Assembly (NCBI GenBank): GCA_015501605.1
Contig: JADNRZ010000014.1
Location: forward strand, 620,001-684,000
Direction: 5' to 3'
Origin: Panaeolus papilionaceus
Taxonomy: Eukaryota > Basidiomycota > Agaricomycetes > Agaricales
Length of the DNA: 64,000 nucleotides
Positions 11,439 to 24,119 of the stretch are shown piece after piece. The notes under the pieces were generated by a model. It worked only from the letters and a program-made list of their open reading frames with translations, did not search any database and was not told the origin of the DNA. The first letter of the stretch is position 1; each line of letters begins with the position of its first letter. The position numbers and the translations under genes were made by a program.

Positions 11439-12963
11439 TTACTGGGTTTCGGAGGGCTGGGTGCTCTTCTGAATCGCGATGTGGGGTACAGGAGGAAGCA
11501 ACGGTTTGTTCTCCACTTGTCCACTGAAGCGGAGGTATTCACCCGACGTGCTACCATCACCCTAATGATTGTGTTAGTCTCTTCAATTTGACAAGTTGAC
11601 CACTGTTGTAGAGGACTCACGATCATCGAATTGGGGAAGCCAGGGTCGAATGGTGCCAGACCTTCAAGATACTTCATTTGCTCCGCATTCAACGAGATAT
11701 CGAGGGCCTCGACGTTAGCGAGGAGATGCTCTATCTTTCTGCCCCCAACTATGGGGAAGACATATGCTGTCTTGTGCATGAGGTAAGCGATGGCCACTGC
11801 AACGGCATAATTAGGACTTGAAAAGAGGGACCCTGAGCGCTTAAACGGGAACCCACCTGATGTGATGTTTTTAGCTTCAACCTCGCTTGCAACTTTTTCC
11901 AAACCCCTGCACACAGCCCTTTCGCTTTCATTTCTTTCCCATTTCCCGTTGGTTTGGAAAGTGCGACCGCCTTCTCCTGTTTGACGTCTCCTCTCTTCTT
12001 CTGCATCGCTTCGAATTCTGCCTCCTGCGAGGACGTTCCATGGGGCCAGAGCCATTCCTTTAGGAGCCACAAGTTGAGTAAAGGGAAACCAAGGATCTGT
12101 GGAACTCTTACCTTCAGCACGGGCCATAGGAATGATATCCCGTTCGAATGCTCGATCCATAATATTCCATGAACCTTGATAAACTACAAAGGGAGTCAAA
12201 GCGTGATGTCTGGCATACTGGTTGGCCCTCGCGACCACCCAAGCAGGAGTGTCAGACATCCCCTACGTGCACGTTATTGATATAGATCGACGAAGCGATG
12301 GAGCTGTATGCTTACGAGGTAGTAAACCTTTCGTTGCATAACCAAAGCATGCAGGGAATGCATGACCTCCTCGATACTTGTGTCCCAATCCCAGAAGTGA
12401 ACGTAAAGCAGATCGAGGTAGGAAGTTCGTAGTTTCTTGAGCGACGCTTCGACTGAGAGGTTCAATGACTTGGTGTTATTCCCGGTGTACATGATCTTTT
12501 GTTTGATGTTTTCTTTGTATGCGGCATGGTTGAAGCTGTACTGTTGAAAGATGACGTCAATAACGATCGAGCTCGTCATACACAGTGATAGGTGAACCCA
12601 CCTTAGTAGCAATGAACATCTGGTCACGGGCACCGCGCTGCTCAGCCCACTCTCCGATAAATTCCTCGGAGGATCCTTCTTGGCTACAATTCTATATGAG
12701 AACCGTTTCGAGGGGAATTTAAAGCGGATGACTTACTAGAAGTTGGAGGTGTCGATGAAATTTCCACCGTTCTCGTAGTAGGCGTCCAATAGCCCGAAGC
12801 TGGACTCCAAGTTCATATTACCGTAGCCGATAGCATGCCATTTGTTGCCAATGCTTCCGGCTCCTAGCTGGAGGGGTGAGACATGTACGCCCGCTCTCGA
12901 TGACAGCACTCGATAGCGACCAAGGGACGTCTTGGGAGGGGGGACAGCAGGAAAAACGGACAT
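11439..12963 (-). CDS. Aldo/keto reductase (norsolorinic acid reductase-like), copy 1
   Basis: NAD(P)H-dependent reductase of the aryl-alcohol dehydrogenase/norsolorinic acid reductase type; the substrate is unknown. Seven exons on the minus strand: 12963-12737, 12683-12602, 12540-12316, 12262-12112, 12057-11857, 11796-11621, 11561-11439, giving 394 residues. All introns are GT-AG, 53-61 bp. Motifs of the family: [19 protein letters not shown] near the start, the catalytic Asp in FIDTSNFY (about 70) with Tyr about 76, Lys in FIATK (about 103) and His in LLYVHFWDWD (about 151). A C-terminal cofactor-region block reads [19 protein letters not shown]. The start at 12963 aligns with the other two copies. 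An ATAAAAAGCG element about 90 bases upstream resembles the TATA region of copy 2. It reads away from copy 2 in the same direction, a tandem pair. Confidence 0.92.
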
Positions 12964-13796
12964 TGTAAGAGTTGATATGAGAGATTCTAAGGTAAGGAGG
13001 ATTTGAAAAATGTTGGGAGTTAATGAGATAGAGCTAACCATTCTTTCGAACGCTTTTTATCCTGCAGATACAGTAAGCCAAGCATTAACCCAGACAAGAT
13101 GATTTTCAATCGAAAGCTTTTTGGCACCACAACCTGGATTTTGCATTGCCTGTTGCGGGTTCAAAATGGTGCAAAAAATTGACATTCGGCGTCCTCAGGC
13201 CTTCTCATGAATAATACGTGCGGTACTCATAGGACTCTCGAAGGGCTCGCTGGTTGTGATTTCACTAAGCCGACTATAATAAGACGTGAAGCTTTGAAGT
13301 TGAATACCACCGTGATGTCTTCGTCAGCATTTCAATAGGCAAATTATTTGCCGCACAATCGATACCAGATTGGGGGAAGTGTAGCACGAAAAGAAACGAC
13401 CTCTCTGTCAGCGACTCATTGCGGACGTTAGCTTTGACGTCAGTTGCTTGCTGGATAAAATATGTGGTGGAAGGATTTCTGCTTCGCTGAAATTGCGAGG
13501 CCGGTCCTCCTAAAATACCAATTGACTATGACGAAGCGCCATCCGATTTTTCCGGGAATCGTATACACAAGATTGTCACCATCAGACCAATTTTACTCCG
13601 TCCGGCGCAAAGGTTCATAAGGGAGAGGCTTATAGTGATAAATAATTTGATAGAAGTGAATTTGACTAACGGACGCGAAGATAACAGGACGAACGACATG
13701 ACAAGGAACAGAGTGAAACACGATTTACAGTGTTGCAACGAATTCGCCGTCGTCTCGATATTTGGTCAATGCATTATCTTGGAAGATACATAGTCG
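12964..13796. other. Promoter and spacer between aldo/keto reductase copies 1 and 2
   Basis: Contains the minus-strand upstream region of copy 1 and the 3' region of copy 2. A short open frame (13526-13738) has no recognisable features. Confidence 0.5.
13051..13060 (-). promoter_or_regulatory. TATA-like element of aldo/keto reductase copy 1
   Basis: Minus-strand ATAAAAAGCG followed by TTCGA, about 90 bases before the ATG. Copy 2 has ATAAAAGGCG followed by TTCGA in the same place, so the block is conserved between the tandem copies. Confidence 0.5.
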
Positions 13797-15322
13797 TTAA
13801 CTGCTGCTATTTAGTCGCACGTGGAGCACGGGAGCGAGGGATGGTTTGTTTTCTACAGGCGCGCTGAACTGGAAGAAGTGGCTGGTGGTAGAGCCATTGC
13901 CCTGAAAATAGTTTACAGTCAATATATCAAGCAATTTAATTCGGCGACTGATGTAGCAACGTACAATCACTGAGGTGGGGAAACCAGGCTCGAATGGCAC
14001 GACGCTCTCGAGGTACGTGATTTGCTCTGCACTGAGAGATATCTCGAGAGCCTCGATGTTAGCAAGGAGATGTTCGACCTTCCTTCCTCCAATGATAGGG
14101 AATACAAATGGGGCCTTGTGCATCACATAGGCGATAGCGACTAAGTATATATATAGTGAGCATTGCGGATTCGAACACTGGTTTTTCCAGCTAGACACAT
14201 TACCTGAGGTGATGGCTTTGGCTCCAACTTCAGCAGCGACCTTTTCCAGGGCTTTAGAAACGGCCTTTTCCTTATCGCCCCTCTCCCAGCCTCCGAACAC
14301 TGTGCGACCCCCTTCACCTGTCTGGTGGCGCCTCTGCTCTTCTTCATCTGTTCTTAATTTTCCTGCGGCGAGGACGTTGAAGGGAGCGAGAGCCATGCCT
14401 TATGAAGCACAGTTATTTGACCGGTATCCATCGATATCAATACAAGCGCCTCACCTTCCGAACGAGCCATGGGAATAATATCCCGCTCGAATGAACGGTC
14501 CAAGATGTTCCATGCACCTTGGTAGATAACGAACGGTGTCAAGGCGTGATCACGCGCGTATTGGTTTGCCCTTGACACTACCCATGCGGGAGCGTCGGAG
14601 ATTCCCTGGTCAGGTTGTCATTAGATATAATATGTGATGGAAAGGGTCAAATAAATGCTTACAAGATACAAGACTTTATGTTGTACCACATAGGAATGCA
14701 AAGACTGCATAATCTCTTCAATGCTAGTATCCCAGTCCCAGAGGTGCACGTAAAGCAGGTCGATATAGCTCGTTCGAAGCTTCTTGAGGGATGCCTCGAC
14801 AGAAAGGTGCAGAGACTTCGAACTGTTCCCAAAGTACATGATCTTCTGCTTGACCTCAGGCTTGGCGCGCATGTAGTCACCGGTATACTTGAAGGACTCG
14901 CAGTCAGTACATCATTTTGAAGCACTAAAGGTAAATCACGAACCTTGGTTGCGATGAACATCTGATCGCGAATACCTCGTTGCTCGACCCATTCGCCGAT
15001 GAACTCCTCAGAGCTCTCGTCTTGACTGAGGTAGACATGAGTGAGGCAATACATGCCTCAATATCTAAGCTGACACTTACTAGAAGTTAGCGGTGTCGAT
15101 AAAGTTACCGTCGCTTTCGTAGTAAGTGTCCAAAAGCTTGAAGCTGGACTCTTTGTCCATGCTACCCATTCCATGAGCGTGCCATTTGTCACCAATGCTC
15201 ATGGCGCCGAGCTGAAGTGGTGATACATGAACACCTGCTCTGGACGACAGGAGACGGTAACGACCAAGGGCTGTCTTAGGTGGGGGTGCAGAAGAAAACA
15301 AGGGAGTAGTAGTCTGAGTCAT
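13797..15322 (-). CDS. Aldo/keto reductase (norsolorinic acid reductase-like), copy 2
   Basis: Same family and exon plan as copy 1. Exons on the minus strand: 15322-15081, 15025-14944, 14887-14663, 14605-14455, 14398-14204, 14140-13965, 13901-13797, giving 391 residues. Internal exons of 82, 225, 151 and 176 bases are identical in length to those of copies 1 and 3. All introns are GT-AG. Catalytic tetrad residues are visible: Asp and Tyr of FIDTANFYQDE, Lys of FIATK and His of [10 protein letters not shown]. The conserved block [19 protein letters not shown] lies near the C-terminus. The ATG at 15322 was chosen over the upstream TTG frame because it aligns with the other copies and sits 81 bases below a TATAAAA. 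Substrate unknown. Confidence 0.92.
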
Positions 15323-15402
15323 TGGATTTGAAGTCGGAAGAGACAATTGCAAGTTGATTGCTATGTGTTGGGCTGCGGGCAGTTGCTTTCACATCGAACG
15401 CC

Positions 15403-15409
15403 TTTTATA
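15403..15409 (-). promoter_or_regulatory. TATA box of aldo/keto reductase copy 2
   Basis: Minus-strand TATAAAA followed by GGCGTTCGA, 81 bases before the ATG; the flank is shared with copy 1. Confidence 0.6.
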
Positions 15410-16112
15410 CCAGATTCTGAAACCCGTGTAAGCTTGTCGTAAGTTCACTGAAAAAGCTCAGGGGTGCGGTCGTGTTCGAAAGAATTATCCTCCGAGTCCA
15501 CCGTTTGTAGTGTGCGGGCGTCCCGTCTGGTAATTCATATCTTCGCCGATTGTAGCCTTGTGATAAGCTTATGAATAAGCAGCTTCCCATGAAGAGAGAA
15601 TTGACGTGCCACGAAGATCTTCAAGCCTCGATTAACCCGAGTGGATGCCCTCCTGTCTCATTCTTACTACTAATTTGCTGCACAAACTTCAGAATTCAGC
15701 ATGGTCGGACTTTAGGATTAGCGACAAATCAGCAACACGGTATGTCTGGAGTGTCTAAATGGTCAGATTCGAGTTGCCAGAAGGATGCGTAATCCACCGA
15801 TTTACTTATCAATATATCAAGCCCGTTGCGTGTTCTTCTGAGCGCTAGTGCCTGGCGGGAGTCTCGGGAGGTCTAAATAAAGATAGGGGCTACAGAAACC
15901 ATTCAAGCTCCGCTTGAACTCTGATTGGTTTGTACGACTTTGGCTTGTTGTTGATTTGGTTTGCTTCCCTTTCACGATTTCAGAAATATTCATATCTAAT
16001 CATATTTACTTGGTATTTTCTGTATTTTCAAGCTACAAATCTGAAGCCATGAGGCACCGCGTCATCCTTTCTTTCAGCCACGACATCACCATCCGAGTCT
16101 CGTGTTTCGACA
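15410..16112. other. Divergent promoter region between aldo/keto reductase copy 2 and the F-box array
   Basis: About 700 bases separating genes that point away from each other. Short open frames at 15571-15792 and 15914-16147 show no motifs. It probably holds upstream sequences for both flanking genes. Confidence 0.5.
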
Positions 16113-17784
16113 ATGGCAGTAACTGTAACACCAGACTTGAAGCCTGAAACTGCTCTGGATAATCTACTCAACAATAGGGATGTCTTGACAGCAATATTCG
16201 ACTTTTTACAGGTTACATCGGATATGAAATCTGAAGAGAGGTCAGAGACGCGGAAGGCATTGATTGCTGCAGCCAAAAGTTGCAACGCGTTTTCGGAACC
16301 AGCTCTGGACGTATTATGGCACACTCTTCCATCTATGCTCCCGTTGCTCCGCTTGCTGCCTTCATTTGTTTCGTACGAAGGCGTTCATGTGCGTTTTCTA
16401 TCAATTTTCTGGCATTTTTATGTTGATTTTGATAATCTCAATCCAGATAATCAACGAGATTGAGCTGAATGACTGGCGGCCGTACGACATCTATGCAAAG
16501 CGCGTCCGTAGTATTCTCTTTGAGGATCTGCCTCCGAGCATGGTCAGCATAAAAATAGCGCCCTTCATATATGTCCAACTTGTGCAGATGCACCCCTCCA
16601 AGAACCTTCTCCCCAATCTGCAAGCTGTCGAAGTGCTTCCTAACATTAAAGTTGATTCAACCCTTCTGCTCCAACTCCCTTCCGCACATATGAAGACCCT
16701 CACGTTCAACGATGACGCCTCGGGTTATCCACGACAAATCATTCCAACACTTCTGGCTACACTTCAAGTGACTTCACCCGATATTCGAAAGCTGGTGTTG
16801 AAAGGACCTTCAAATGTAAATTTGGATGCCATCGCTGGCCTGAAGTTGCTTCACACGTTGGACCTATCTTTTCCATCAACCTATCTCTTTCCATCGTTCA
16901 TCCAGGCACTTGCAGGATTGGAAGACTTGTCTGTGCTTAAATTGCATATTGGCGCAGCAACCGCTATATCACCCCCAGTCCAACGTGCAGTTGCACGAAA
17001 ACATGACTCATCCACCATGCATGCATTTCCTTCCTTGTATTATCTCGGACTCACTGGCCACCCAAGTCTTATCGCGAGAGTTGTGGACAATATCGACGTA
17101 TCCAACCTGTCTTTCTTTTACGCCCAAGAAGAAGCAACCTCAGACAGCACTGCAACTACAAAGTCATGGCAATTCATTCTTTCCCGCTTGATTTCAGCTA
17201 CTCGTCTTGAAACTATTTACATCAAACAGTGTAACACACGTAGCTGGGGACATGCGAACTACTCCCTTTCTTCTCCCGTTTTTCTTCAACTTTTGGACCT
17301 CCAGTATTCGCGATCTCTGCACACCATTACCATAGAACATGGTGCAATCTCTATCAACGATGCTGACCTTACTACTCTGACCACTGTCCTCAAGAATTTG
17401 CATAAATTGGAACTTCCTGTACAGAGTTATGGAGAGTGTCCAACCATTGCAGTTATCCCTCACCTGGTGGAAGCCTGTCCAAGGCTCGAGACTCTAAAGT
17501 TGCCAATCACCCGTGACGTGGCTGGTTGTGTCAAATTTATTGAGAATTTTGATTACCCGCCATCCCAATCGGCCAAAGGACACCCTCTCAAGGGATTGAT
17601 TCTGAGCATTCCGCTTTACCAGGAAATCCAGGCCAGACCGGACCAGATGATTGTTTTCGCGGAATTTTTCCATCGATTATTCCCGAATCTTACTTCTCTG
17701 GGTGATTGGTTGTCGGTGGGGGCGATGGTTCTTGCACTTCGGCGGGCAAGGAAAGCTGGCGCAACGAAGGTTGCAATGGCTTGA
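16113..17784 (+). CDS. F-box-like/LRR protein, tandem array member A
   Basis: Two exons, 16113-16388 and 16447-17784, joined at phase 0, give 537 residues. The N-terminus (DVLTAIFDFL, then TRKALIAAAKSCNAFSEPALDVLW) has the pattern of a degenerate F-box, with a C-x-A-F-x-x-x-A-L-x-x-L-W end. The rest is leucine-rich with repeated strand-like blocks such as LVLKGP and LDLSFP, as in LRR substrate-binding regions. All five array members share blocks DxYAKRV, LRLLPSF, RSWG (or RTWG)xxxYSL and a C-terminal FAEFFxxxFPN. A role as an SCF adaptor is inferred from the family only. It is the first of five head-to-tail paralogues ending at 26569. Confidence 0.85.
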
Positions 17785-18161
17785 ATGTGTGCAACCACAA
17801 TTTCCTTAGGTGCGATTCTGTGCGGATCCCTTAGTATTGTCTCCTGGTGTTGGATAATTCATATTATGTTGCCTTAGCTTCGGTTATTGGCAGTTATACG
17901 GTTTTAATAAAGGTTTTTCCTGCACGAGTTGGGTCTGTGTGATATCGAAGTTGCGTCACTATACGAAATATATGGGTCATAGTTCTCGAACATGGTCATG
18001 TGGGCCTGGGTGGAGCGGCGAGGAGTTGAGGACCTTCTCGTTAGACGCCCAACGATGCTTCATCCATCAATAACCTACCTTATGGTATTCTGGTATCTAC
18101 CTGTATATAAAGCTGACATCCCATGCCGGGCATGCCCACTTGTATCTGTCCACCTACTACC
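17785..18161. other. Intergenic region between array members A and B
   Basis: AT-rich 3' region of A followed by the promoter of B, with a TATA box at 18104-18111. No gene seen. Confidence 0.6.
18104..18111 (+). promoter_or_regulatory. TATA box of array member B
   Basis: TATATAAA lies 50 bases before the ATG at 18162. An in-frame ATG at 18123 is only 12 bases from the box and so is unlikely to be within the transcript. Confidence 0.6.
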
Positions 18162-19892
18162 ATGTCCTCAGCACTCCCCACAGACAAATTACCCAGCACT
18201 CAAGAAGAAGTCCTCCACAATGCGGACCTCGTCTTGGCAATCTTTGGCTTCATGACGGTGAATGGATTGATGAAGCATGAAGATGCATTGCCAATCCGCA
18301 AATCTCTCTATGCCGCAGCAATGACTTGCAAGGCGTTCAAGGAACCCGCCTTGGACATGCTGTGGAGCGTCATTCCATCACTGGTCCCTTTATTTCGCCT
18401 ATTGCCATCTTTCATGACATATGAAAACATTTATGTACGCATTTTTCATTTCAAACTCTCTTCTAGCCTTTTGTTGATGTTCGTTAATATGTTTCCTTAG
18501 ATGCTGCATTATATGGAAGACAAGGACTGGAAAGTTTTTGACAGCTACGCCAAACGTGTCCGCGAGATTGCCTTTCAAACATACCCGTCTTCCTCGCCAC
18601 TTAATCTCCCCGTTTCGCCACACGTATTGATACAATTGTTCTGCTTGCGTCAAGACTCTTCCACCACCTTCCCTGGCTTGAAGACCATCCGCATTCCTTC
18701 GGATGTCAAGGTTGACGAAAACTATATTCTCATGCTTCCAACTCGGCACATGGAGACCATCGAGTTCAACGATGAACGCTACTATAGCAGGCAACTATTG
18801 CCCTCCCTCTTCACCTTCCTCTCCCAAAAGACCCCTTATTTGCGACACTTGACTCTGCGGGGGCAGTACCCTGTTACGATAGACCCTATATCCCAGTTTT
18901 CTCGGTTGATCTCGTTGGAACTTCTGTTGCCAATGACATATGTCAACACACCCTTTTTGAAACGTATTGGGAGCATGGAACACCTGAAAAATCTGTCACT
19001 TCACGTCGGGACCACCTCTGCGGCTCCCTCTGCTTCTTCTGGCAGACACACATCTTACGGGATTGGGTTCGTGAAGGGCCCTCAATTTTCAGCATTGCGA
19101 TGTCTCGAGCTCAGAGGGCATCCGAGTCTCATATCCAGGACTTTGGACCATGTCCAACCGCCCACACTTGAATCCATTACAATCTACGAGGAGCAGCTTT
19201 CAGGTGACAGCACCCAGACCATACCTTCATGGCACTTGATCTTCTCCAACCTATCTTGCTCAAGGTATCTTACATCGGTAAAGGTCGTTCAGAGCGCGAA
19301 CAGAAGTTGGGGACATGCCGGTTATTCGTTGTCGTCTGACGCACTTATAGCACTAGCGGGTATTCCTGCTTCGGGGGAGCTGAAGAGCCTCATTGTTGAA
19401 GGAGGCGCCATCTCAATCACAGACACGTTTATTCAAGAATTCTCCTCTGCCTTCTCTGCCCTCACCCTACTCGAGTTTCCATGTTCCACCTTCAACTCCG
19501 CACCAACTATCAGAGCTTTGCTGGGCATTGCACAAAATTGCCGAGAGCTCAAAACGTTGCAGCTTCCACTTCGCTGCGGAACCAAAATTGATGAAGACCT
19601 TGCTTTTATGCGCGAACATAGGCAGCAGTTGATGGAATCTCCGGACACTAGTAACCCTCGACATCCGCTGCAGAAGTTATTCATCGACGATTCTCTCCTT
19701 TCAGGCTTGAAAGAGCCGGTTTGTCTCGCCCAGTTCTTGAACAACTGGTTTCCAAAATTAAAAACCATGTTGCTTCCCACCGGGGCGAACGCAGAATGGG
19801 GTCTAGTTGAAAAGATCATGTTGGCTCTCAGCGAGAAGGAAAATGAGGTTGGACTTCGCTGGAAGCTGGGTTCTGCAGGTAGGCTTACTTGA
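18162..19892 (+). CDS. F-box-like/LRR protein, tandem array member B
   Basis: Two exons, 18162-18434 and 18501-19892, phase 0, 554 residues. The start at 18162 is preferred to 18123 because of the TATA position and alignment to its neighbours. Visible blocks: NADLVLAIFGFMTVN, then TCKAFKEPALDMLWSVIPSLVPL (F-box-like), SYAKRVREIAF, RCLELRGHPSLI, RSWGHAGYSLSS and CLAQFLNNWFPKL. The protein is leucine-rich throughout with no membrane segment. The intron position is identical to that of A, C, D and E (just after the conserved Y/H before the second exon). Function is inferred only as a likely ubiquitin-ligase adaptor. Confidence 0.85.
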
Positions 19893-20465
19893 TGCCAACT
19901 CTGAACTTTGCATGCCCTTGTTGTCCACGTCGTCTGTCACCTTTCCTACAAATATGATCGTTGTATATATGTAAAATGTATCTCATTCAAGTTGAATTCA
20001 ACAGAGCTGTACTAGCAAGAGTCTGGAGACCGTGCTGCGCGTGTCACTATTGCTTGACAAGCGCATCCGATTTGAATCGTATATTCATATTCATAAGTTG
20101 ATGTTGAGAGGACTATCAAACGTGAAGTTGGTCCGTTGCTTTCATGAAATTTATTGGGGTACTAGTTTGTGCGTGTTATAAATATTAATACGCTCCAACT
20201 GTCCTATGATTAGACGCCCAAGAATTAATTTTAATAATGATAACTTGCCTTGTATCTATACATGCGCATATAGCTGGCACGGTCCCCTTTGGCTCGGACC
20301 CATCACCCCATTCTCATAATTCAGCACATCATTCGTATTATACAAGTAGTATTATTTGTTCTCGTAGGTTTTTGGGTAGGTTGACGATTTCAACAGGGTT
20401 CAAATTCGGATTCCTACGTAATGTCACTCAGACTATTACTTGTCGCGTCGTGACAACCACTTTCA
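19893..20465. other. Intergenic region between array members B and C
   Basis: AT-rich, with a TTATAAATATTAA stretch near 20174. No gene seen. An open frame at 20237-20545 overlaps the start of C in another frame and is a shadow. Confidence 0.5.
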
Positions 20466-22239
20466 ATGTTGACGACCATGCCAAGGCCTTCATCTCCTAT
20501 TGCCAACCCCACCGGCGCCATAATGCCAACTCGTTCTTTTCGTGACGGTGTCTTGCAGAATGCTGAAATTTTGGCCAACGTCTTTGCCAACTTGACCGTA
20601 CAATATTCGATGAATGCCAAAGCAAAGTCAACGACACGGACAACCCTCCTAGCTGCCGCGTTGACGTGCAAAGCTTTCAATGACAACGCATTAAATGCAT
20701 TATGGAGCGTGATTCCATCTTTAATTCCTCTGTTACGCCTGATCCCCTCGTTTACCCTGCTCAATGGTGTCTACGTGCGGAATTTGTTTCGAAAATTTTG
20801 CTCTTGGCTGCTACTAATTACAGTTTTCTGTCCAGGTTCTTCATGGCCAAACAGAAGATACATGCTGGACCATTTATGACAAGTACGCGAAGCGCGTCCG
20901 GGGGGTTTTCATCCAAACGCACATGTCAGCTTCAGTGTCGCGTCTCGTGTATTTTCAACTGGCCCGCATGCGACCTCCGACAAAACCCATTATCCCCAAT
21001 TTAAAAACTATTATTGTGGGACCTGGAACGAATCCCGAGCCTATGCTTCTACTTCTTCTGCCCGGTCCTCACACTGAAAGGCTCGAGTTCCACAGCAACT
21101 CAATGGAAGACCATGCAAGTGATAGTGTTGCCTCCCTTCTTGCCACACTTAAAAGATCACCATACCTCACTCATCTCATCTTGAAATCCCCTCGTAATGT
21201 CAATTTGTCTGACATCTCCTGCTACTTGCGATTGCGCTCCCTAGAGCTTGATATCCCTTCCATCTCCCCCTTGTTCCTTGCGTCACTTGGAGACCTATAC
21301 GATCTTGAGGATCTGACTCTTCACGGAGGTCTCATAGAGGATCCCAAAAGCTCAAAAACTGTTTCACCAGCACCGCATATTGATCTCTCAAACGAAGACT
21401 CTGGCAACACACCATTTGAGGCTTTGCGACGCCTCAAGCTTGTTGGTCACCCAAGCACACTGGCGAGGGTTCTTGATCACATTCAACCAACCAATCGGCT
21501 CCAGTTTCTCGTAATCAAAGAAGAGGAGGATCCGCTCAATACCCCTGAAACCACCACGTCATGGAATCATATCTTCTCCAATCTATCGTTGCTGCGTCGT
21601 CTCAAGAGCATTGAAATAACTCAATGTTCTAGTAGGTCCTGGGGTAAACCTGGTTATGATTTATCGTTTGAAGTTTTGCTGCCCCTCTTAGCTCTACCAA
21701 ATCCCTCTGGCCTGGAGAGTTTCATCATCAACCAAGGCTCTATAGCAGTCTCGCCTTTTAAGCATATGAAATCCTTTTGTTCAGTTTTCTGTAACCTCAA
21801 GACTCTTCGACTGCCATTTTCTATATATAAAGGCGTTCTCACCCCCAAAACGCTTATTACCATCATCTCCAACTGTGCAAATCTTGAAACCCTAAAGGTT
21901 GCACTCAGGAAAAAGGCTATTGAAGACGACATTTCATTTATTCAGCAGCATCTCTCAAGTGCAACACCCATACGGACCGGTCATCGCCTTCAACACTTAT
22001 ATCTCAACAACCGTTTGGCTTCGAGCCTGGCAACGCAACCAGAGAATGCGATGAAGTATGCTGAATTTTTTGATGACCTGTTTCCTCATCTGAAGACGAT
22101 GGTGATGCCGGGAGGAGAGAATGGAGATTGGGGCATGCTTGAAAAAATGACATTAGCTCTGCAACGAGTAGGACAGAAACGAGTAGATGCGGATCGTCGA
22201 GCGAACATTTCCCAAGATAGTGTAGCTGCCGTTGAATAG
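20466..22239 (+). CDS. F-box-like/LRR protein, tandem array member C
   Basis: Two exons, 20466-20774 and 20836-22239, phase 0, 570 residues; an alternative ATG at 20478 would shorten it by four. Blocks: VLQNAEILANVFANLTV and LTCKAFNDNALNALWSVIPSLIPLL (F-box-like), YDKYAKRVRGVF, RLVYFQLARMRPPTKP, RRLKLVGHPS, RSWGKPGYDLSF, and ENAMKYAEFFDDLFPHL near the end. It is most like D, sharing the segment after the intron and the repeated LLLPGPHTERLE block, so C and D are probably the youngest pair of the array. Function inferred from family only. Confidence 0.85.
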
Positions 22240-22412
22240 TTCAAGTTGACCCACACCTCATTCACCGACATTGATAAAAGTTAATATTTGTGCACCAGCT
22301 TTTCCCAAGACGCGAATCAATGCCACTATGCATCATTGATGACTGGGCAGGTACTCATGTGGCCATTGACAGTGAGACAATTTCTCGCGTTTTTATTTTT
22401 GTCTCCAACACC

Positions 22413-24119
22413 ATGACTGGTCCAACATTTGTTTTTCGCGATGCTGTCTTTCATAACGCTGAACTAATGGCCAATATCTTTGGTTTGTTGGCTGTTGACT
22501 ATTCAATGAAGGCCGAGGAAAGACGTAGGACCCGGAAATCCCTCCTGACAACTGCATTGGCAAGCAAAGTTTTCAAAGAGTGTGCTATGAACTCGTTATG
22601 GAGCATTATCCCATCTCTAGTTCCACTGTTGTGCCTTATTCCATCGTTCATTAATCTCGATGGTGTATATGTGCGGAACCAATACATAAAACTAGTACCG
22701 TTCGCTGGCTAATCTCTTGTTCAGGTTTTTGACGATGGCGTAGACGACACATGCTGGACGATTTGTCAAAGCTATGCTAGGCGCGTACGGGAGATCTTTA
22801 TTGAACGGCCTACTCCTGTTCAAGTGTCGCGTCTCGTGTATTTCCAACTAACTCGCATGTGGCCTCCGACCAAGCCTTTCATCCCCCTATTAAAATCCAT
22901 TCGCGTGGCACCTGGAATAACCCTCGAACCTACACTTATTCTTCTCCTACCCGGACCTCATACTGAGAGGATAGAACTTCACAATAACTTATTGGATGAT
23001 TCTAATGATGCCATGATTTCCATCCTTTCCACTCTTAAACGATCCCCATACCTAACTCATCTCACTCTGAAAGGGTGTAACATTGTCACGGTGGATCTGT
23101 CCATAATCTCGAGTTATTCACGACTACGCATTTTGGAGGTCAATTTCCCTCATATGAGCATCTCTTCGACATTTTTACAGTCGCTTGGACGCCTAATCGA
23201 CCTGGAAGAGCTCAGTCTTCACGGAGGATCCATTATGATGACCGCACGTTCACAAAGATTTCTGGCACCCAACAATTGTCAACCCCACGGCGATACCCCA
23301 CCATTCAACAGGCTGCGATGCCTCAAACTGATTGGCCATCCACGCGTCCTTTTGGGAGTTCTTGAACACATCCAACTGAGCAACCTCCAAATGTTTACAA
23401 TCGAAGAAGAGGAAATCCCTTCTGATTCTTCCGAAACGACCCTCGCATGGAAAACCCTCTTGTCGCAGTTGGTGACAATGCATCCGAGTCATCTTAGGTC
23501 CATTGAAATCATTCAATCCCCCAAGAGGACCTGGGGTCATCCTGGTTACTCGCTGATCCCAGACATCTTACTCCCCCTCCTGAATCTGCCTAACCCCGAT
23601 AATCTGCACAGCTTTGTCATTGACAAGGGTTGCATGTCGATGCGACCCAAGCAATCATTAGCTGCATTCCTCAAAACCTTTCAGAACCTCAAAGTGCTCA
23701 AATTTCCTTTAGAAGCTTTCCAGGCATCTTTTAACCTCGAAGGCCTAATAGACAACGTGGTCAATCAATGTCGACACCTCGAAACTTTGCAAGCAACTCT
23801 ACATGCTAAACACATTGAACAAGACCTCTTGTTTTTACAGGAGCGCCTTTCGTCCCCTTCCTATTTTGTCCAATCACCCGGGCTTCCTCATCAACGCGTC
23901 AAACATCTCTATCTCGGTAGAAAGTTGCCAGTAAAGCTCTCGACTCAGCCGGAAAATGCCATGAAATTTGCTGAATTTTTTGATGCTGCATTTCCTAATC
24001 TGCAGACCATGGTATTACCAGACGGAGAAAATCCGGAATGGAAAATGATGGAAGATATGGTATTGACTCTTCAACGAGCTGGTCGGCGGCGGGTGGATTC
24101 ATCTCGTCAGCAGAGATAG
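22413..24119 (+). CDS. F-box-like/LRR protein, tandem array member D
   Basis: Two exons, 22413-22670 and 22725-24119, phase 0, 550 residues. The ATG at 22413 was chosen because the following residues align with C (FRDAVFHNAEL against FRDGVLQNAEI); an upstream in-frame ATG at 22320 would add a segment with no counterpart. F-box-like N-terminus, then SYARRVREIF, RLVYFQLTRMWPPTKP, LLLPGPHTERIE, RTWGHPGYSL and ENAMKFAEFFDAAFPNLQ. It sits only about 170 bases after C. Role inferred as for the other members. Confidence 0.85.

Noticed and set aside
18123..18161. Upstream ATG as the start of array member B
   Set aside because: It lies only 12 bases after the TATA box, too close to be in the transcript, and the added residues have no counterpart in the paralogues.
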